Below are positions 61,233 through 64,000 of a DNA stretch of 64,000 bases, in pieces (the first letter of the stretch is position 1; the number at the start of each line of letters is the position of its first letter). The stretch comes from CAMLOF01 sp041913045 (GTDB taxonomy: Bacteria > Pseudomonadota > Gammaproteobacteria > Burkholderiales > Burkholderiaceae_C), in NCBI GenBank assembly GCA_041913045.1, contig JAYSGB010000005.1, forward strand, positions 90,299-154,298. Direction: 5' to 3'. A program made the translations under genes and the position numbers. The notes beneath the pieces are model-generated. The model was given only the letters and a program-made list of their open reading frames with translations, searched no databases and was not told the origin of the DNA.

Positions 61233-62443
61233 CCATGACCCAGGACCCCCTGAAGGGCCTGCACCGCGAGACCTTGGCGGTTCGTGCCGCCGTGGCGCGC
61301 ACACAGTACGGTGAGAACTCCGAAGCGCTGTTCCTGACCAGCGGCTTCGTGCAGCCCAGCGCCGAGGTGTCAGCGCGCCGCTTTGCGGGCGAGGAAGAGG
61401 GCTACACCTACGGCCGCTCCAGCAACCCCACAGTGAGCAGCTTCGAGCAGCGCCTGGCCGCGCTGGAGGGCAGCGAGGCGGCGATGGCCACGGCGTCCGG
61501 TATGGCTGCCGTGATGCTGATGTGCTTCAGCCTGCTCAAGGCGGGTGACCACGTGATCATCTCGCAGTCGATGTTCGGCTCCACGCTCAAGCTGATTGGC
61601 TCGGAGTTCGCGCGCTTTGGCGTGGAAACGTCGGTGGTGCCGCAGACCGATCTGCAGGCCTGGAAGGCGGCCATACGGCCCAGCACCCGGCTGATGTTTG
61701 CCGAGACGCCGACCAACCCGCTCACCGAGGTTTGCGACATTGCCGCGCTGGCCGACCTGGCGCACAACGCCGGTGCCCTGCTGGCGGTGGACAACTGCTT
61801 TGCCACCCCGGCCCTGCAGCGCCCGCTGGAGCTGGGGGCGGACATCGTCATGCATTCCGGCACCAAGTACCTGGACGGGCAGGGCCGCGTGATGGCGGGC
61901 GCCCTGTGCGCCAGCGAGAAAATGGTGGTGGAGAAATTCCTGCCTGTGCAGAAGAACAGCGGCATGGTGTTGTCGCCGTTCAACGCGTGGGTGGTGCTCA
62001 AGGGGCTGGAGACGCTGGACATCCGCATGCGCGCCCAGAGCGCACTGGCCATGGAACTGGCGCAGTGGCTGCAGGCGCACCCTGCCGTGGCCCGTGTGTA
62101 CTACCCTGCGCTGGAGAGCCACCCGCAGCACGCGCTGGCCATGAAGCAGATGTCTGGCGTGGGCGGCGCGGTGCTGTCCTTCGAGGTAAAGGCCAGCGGC
62201 CCCGAGCAGGCGCGCCAGCGTGCCTTCCACGTGCTTGATGCTCTGCAGACCCTCTCGCTGTGTACCAACCTGGGCGACACCAAGACACTGCTGTCCCACC
62301 CTGCCAGCACCTCGCACGGCAAGCTGTCCGAAGCGCAGCGCCAGTCCGCTGGCATCGGCCAGGGGCTGATCCGCGTGGCGGTGGGGCTGGAACACCCCGA
62401 AGACGTGCGCAACGACATTGCCCGTGGCCTGAACACTCTGTAA
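61229..62443 (+). CDS. metZ: O-succinylhomoserine sulfhydrylase (Cys/Met metabolism PLP enzyme)
   Basis: 404 residues from the ATG overlapping purF; a second ATG lies 2 codons later. TLAVRAAVARTQYGENSEAL, YTYGRSSNPTVSSFEQRLAA, EGSEAAMATASGMAAVMLM, AETPTNPLTEVCDIAAL, and HSGTKYLDGQGRVMAGALC (PLP Lys in TKYLDG) identify the family. It makes homocysteine directly from O-succinylhomoserine and sulphide. The purF-metZ linkage supports MetZ over other members of the group. Confidence 0.9.
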
Positions 62444-62449
62444 AGCTCT

Positions 62450-63838
62450 ATGACACAACGCGTCCGTACCCGATTCGCTCCGTCGCCCACAGGCTTCATC
62501 CACCTGGGCAACATCCGCTCGGCCCTGTACCCCTGGGCTTTCGCCCGTGCCAACGGCGGTGACTTCATCCTGCGCATTGAAGACACCGACCAGGAGCGTT
62601 CCACCCAGGCGTCGGTGGACGTGATTCTGGAAGGCATGGAGTGGCTGCGCCTGGACCACGACGAAGGCCCGTTCTACCAGATGCAGCGCATGGACCGCTA
62701 CAAGGAAGTGCTGGCCCAACTGCAGGCCGCTGGCCACGTGTACCCCTGCTACATGAGTGTGGAAGAGCTGGACGCCCTGCGCGAGCGCCAGATGGCTAAC
62801 AAGGAAAAGCCGCGCTACGACGGCACCTGGCGCCCCGAGCCGGGCAAGGTGCTGCCGCCCGTGCCCGAGGGCGTGAAGCCGGTGCTGCGTTTCAAGACCC
62901 CCCAGGAAGGCGTGGTGGGCTGGGACGACAAGTGCAAAGGCCGCATCGAGTTCCAGAACAGCGAACTGGACGACTTGGTGATTGCGCGCCCCGACGGCAC
63001 GCCGACCTACAACTTCTGCGTGTGCGTGGACGATATGGACATGCGCATCACCCATGTGATTCGCGGTGACGACCACGTGAACAACACGCCGCGCCAGATC
63101 CACATCTTCGAGGCCCTGGGCGCAGAGGTGCCCGTGTTTGCCCACCTGCCCACCGTGCTGAACGAGCAGGGCGAGAAGATGAGCAAGCGCCACGGCGCCA
63201 AGCCGGTGACCTGGTACCGCGACGAAGGCTACCTGCCTGACGCCATGGTCAACTACCTGGCACGCCTGGGCTGGAGCCACGGCGATGACGAAATCTTCAG
63301 CCGCGAGCAGTTCCTTCAGTGGTTCGATCTGGACCATCTGGGCCGCAGCGCTGCCCAGTTCGACGAAGCCAAGCTGCGCTGGGTGAACAGCCAGCACATG
63401 AAGCTGACGGCAGACGACGAGCTGGCGGGCCTGGTGGCCAAGCACCTGGCCAAGGAAGGCATTGCCGCCGACGATCGGCTTGCCGCCATCTGCGGCCTGT
63501 TCAAGGACCGTTGTGACACCACCGTGGCGCTGGCTGGCTGGGCCCGTGCCTTCTATGTGGATGCGGCGCCCAGCGCCGAGGACCTGGCCCAGCACGTGAC
63601 CGACGTGGTGAGGCCCGCACTGGCCACGCTGGCAGACAAGCTGGCTGCATGCGAGTGGGAGAAAGCAGCAATTGCCACCGCATTGAAGGAAGCGTTGTCT
63701 GCCCACGGCCTGAAAATGCCGCAGCTGGCCATGCCGGTGCGCGTGCTGGTGATGGGCACGCCGCAGACGCCGTCGCTGGATGCTGTGCTGGCTTTGCAGT
63801 CCCGCGAAAAAATTCTGGGCAAGTTGAAAAACGCTTGA
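62450..63838 (+). CDS. gltX: Glutamyl-tRNA synthetase
   Basis: 462 residues. FAPSPTGFIHLGNIRSALYP holds the HIGH-like motif, EDTDQERST and FAPS are typical, and KMSKRHGAKPVTWYRDEGYL holds KMSKR. NFCVCVDDMDMRITHVIRGD and a C-terminal anticodon-binding part (about 300-462) complete it. The length is that of standard GltX (about 465), not the truncated Glu-Q-RS. 6 bases after metZ, it may be in the same transcript. It is followed by the promoter of a tRNA. Confidence 0.96.
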   Translation: MTQRVRTRFAPSPTGFIHLGNIRSALYPWAFARANGGDFILRIEDTDQERSTQASVDVILEGMEWLRLDHDEGPFYQMQRMDRYKEVLAQLQAAGHVYPCYMSVEELDALRERQMANKEKPRYDGTWRPEPGKVLPPVPEGVKPVLRFKTPQEGVVGWDDKCKGRIEFQNSELDDLVIARPDGTPTYNFCVCVDDMDMRITHVIRGDDHVNNTPRQIHIFEALGAEVPVFAHLPTVLNEQGEKMSKRHGAKPVTWYRDEGYLPDAMVNYLARLGWSHGDDEIFSREQFLQWFDLDHLGRSAAQFDEAKLRWVNSQHMKLTADDELAGLVAKHLAKEGIAADDRLAAICGLFKDRCDTTVALAGWARAFYVDAAPSAEDLAQHVTDVVRPALATLADKLAACEWEKAAIATALKEALSAHGLKMPQLAMPVRVLVMGTPQTPSLDAVLALQSREKILGKLKNA

Positions 63839-63853
63839 AAATGTGTCTATAAT
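63824..63853 (+). promoter_or_regulatory. Sigma-70 promoter before tRNA-Ala
   Basis: TTGAAA (63824-63829), an 18-base spacer and TATAAT (63848-63853), a perfect -10, overlapping the end of gltX. It lies about 94 bases before the tRNA-Ala 5' end and is the likely tRNA promoter. Confidence 0.75.
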
Positions 63854-63946
63854 TCGAGTCTTGCTGATGCACACCAACAACAGCAAGTCGCAACAAGGAA
63901 ACGCGGGGCGGTAAGCAAAAGTCAGTGTGCATGTTGGGGCAGCCAT

Positions 63947-64000
<54 letters not shown>

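Overview
The window looks like a high-GC betaproteobacterial chromosome, most likely family Comamonadaceae (order Burkholderiales). The evidence is the tmRNA tag ANDERFALAA, the gene order folC - SPOR protein - cvpA - purF - metZ, the ompA-ubiG-gph-ssrA run, and overall codon and protein character. The genus cannot be named from sequence alone.

Layout. Bases 1-4455 are core: the 5' two thirds of gyrA (minus), an OmpA-family lipoprotein-like porin, ubiG and gph (overlapping), and the tmRNA gene ssrA. Bases about 4456-33600 are a genomic island inserted at the 3' end of ssrA. It starts with a P4-type tyrosine integrase. Paired GGGGAAC sites, 12 bp apart, occur next to the integrase and again at 33579-33597, which marks both ends as parts of one element. 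Inside, from left to right: (a) an ICE- or phage-like recombination block (zinc-ribbon membrane protein, DUF932, YqaJ exonuclease, a cysteine-rich protein that may be a recombination directionality factor, and an XRE repressor), with related hairpin leaders between genes; (b) a lipoprotein, a membrane protein, a complete IS66-family element and ynfA; (c) a four-gene minus-strand operon, dcm - DUF262 - Z1 ATPase - PD-(D/E)XK nuclease, in which every junction is a 4-bp overlap; (d) a Gabija-like pair gajA-gajB, preceded by a gene for a membrane/SH3-like protein; (e) a lower-GC replication and control block with two related inovirus-Gp2/YfjJ-like proteins, a DUF3987 protein, a small protein and an AlpA-type regulator.

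Bases 33676-64000 return to core genes: TRAP solute-binding protein, def, cho with an SOS box, a sirtuin, a small overlapping gene chain, tRNA-Thr(CGT), fbp, pepN, prfB with its programmed frameshift, acyl-CoA synthetase, aldo/keto reductase, plsY, yajQ, murB, argG, ppnP, folC, cvpA, purF, metZ, gltX and the start of tRNA-Ala(GGC).

Best candidate for a poorly described system: the translationally coupled operon at 15274-22476. A cytosine-5 methyltransferase would mark self DNA, a DUF262 (GmrS/ParB-like) protein may sense or hydrolyse nucleotide, a Z1 superfamily-2 ATPase would translocate on DNA, and a DUF4420 PD-(D/E)XK protein would cut. The DUF262 protein shows no HNH/DUF1524 nuclease half. 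The combination resembles methyltransferase/Z1/DUF4420 restriction-like loci, but the DUF262 component replaces the MutL-like ATPase that I associate with those loci. It sits directly beside the Gabija-like genes, so the island carries a small defence cluster. All functional statements are from motifs and context; no search was run.
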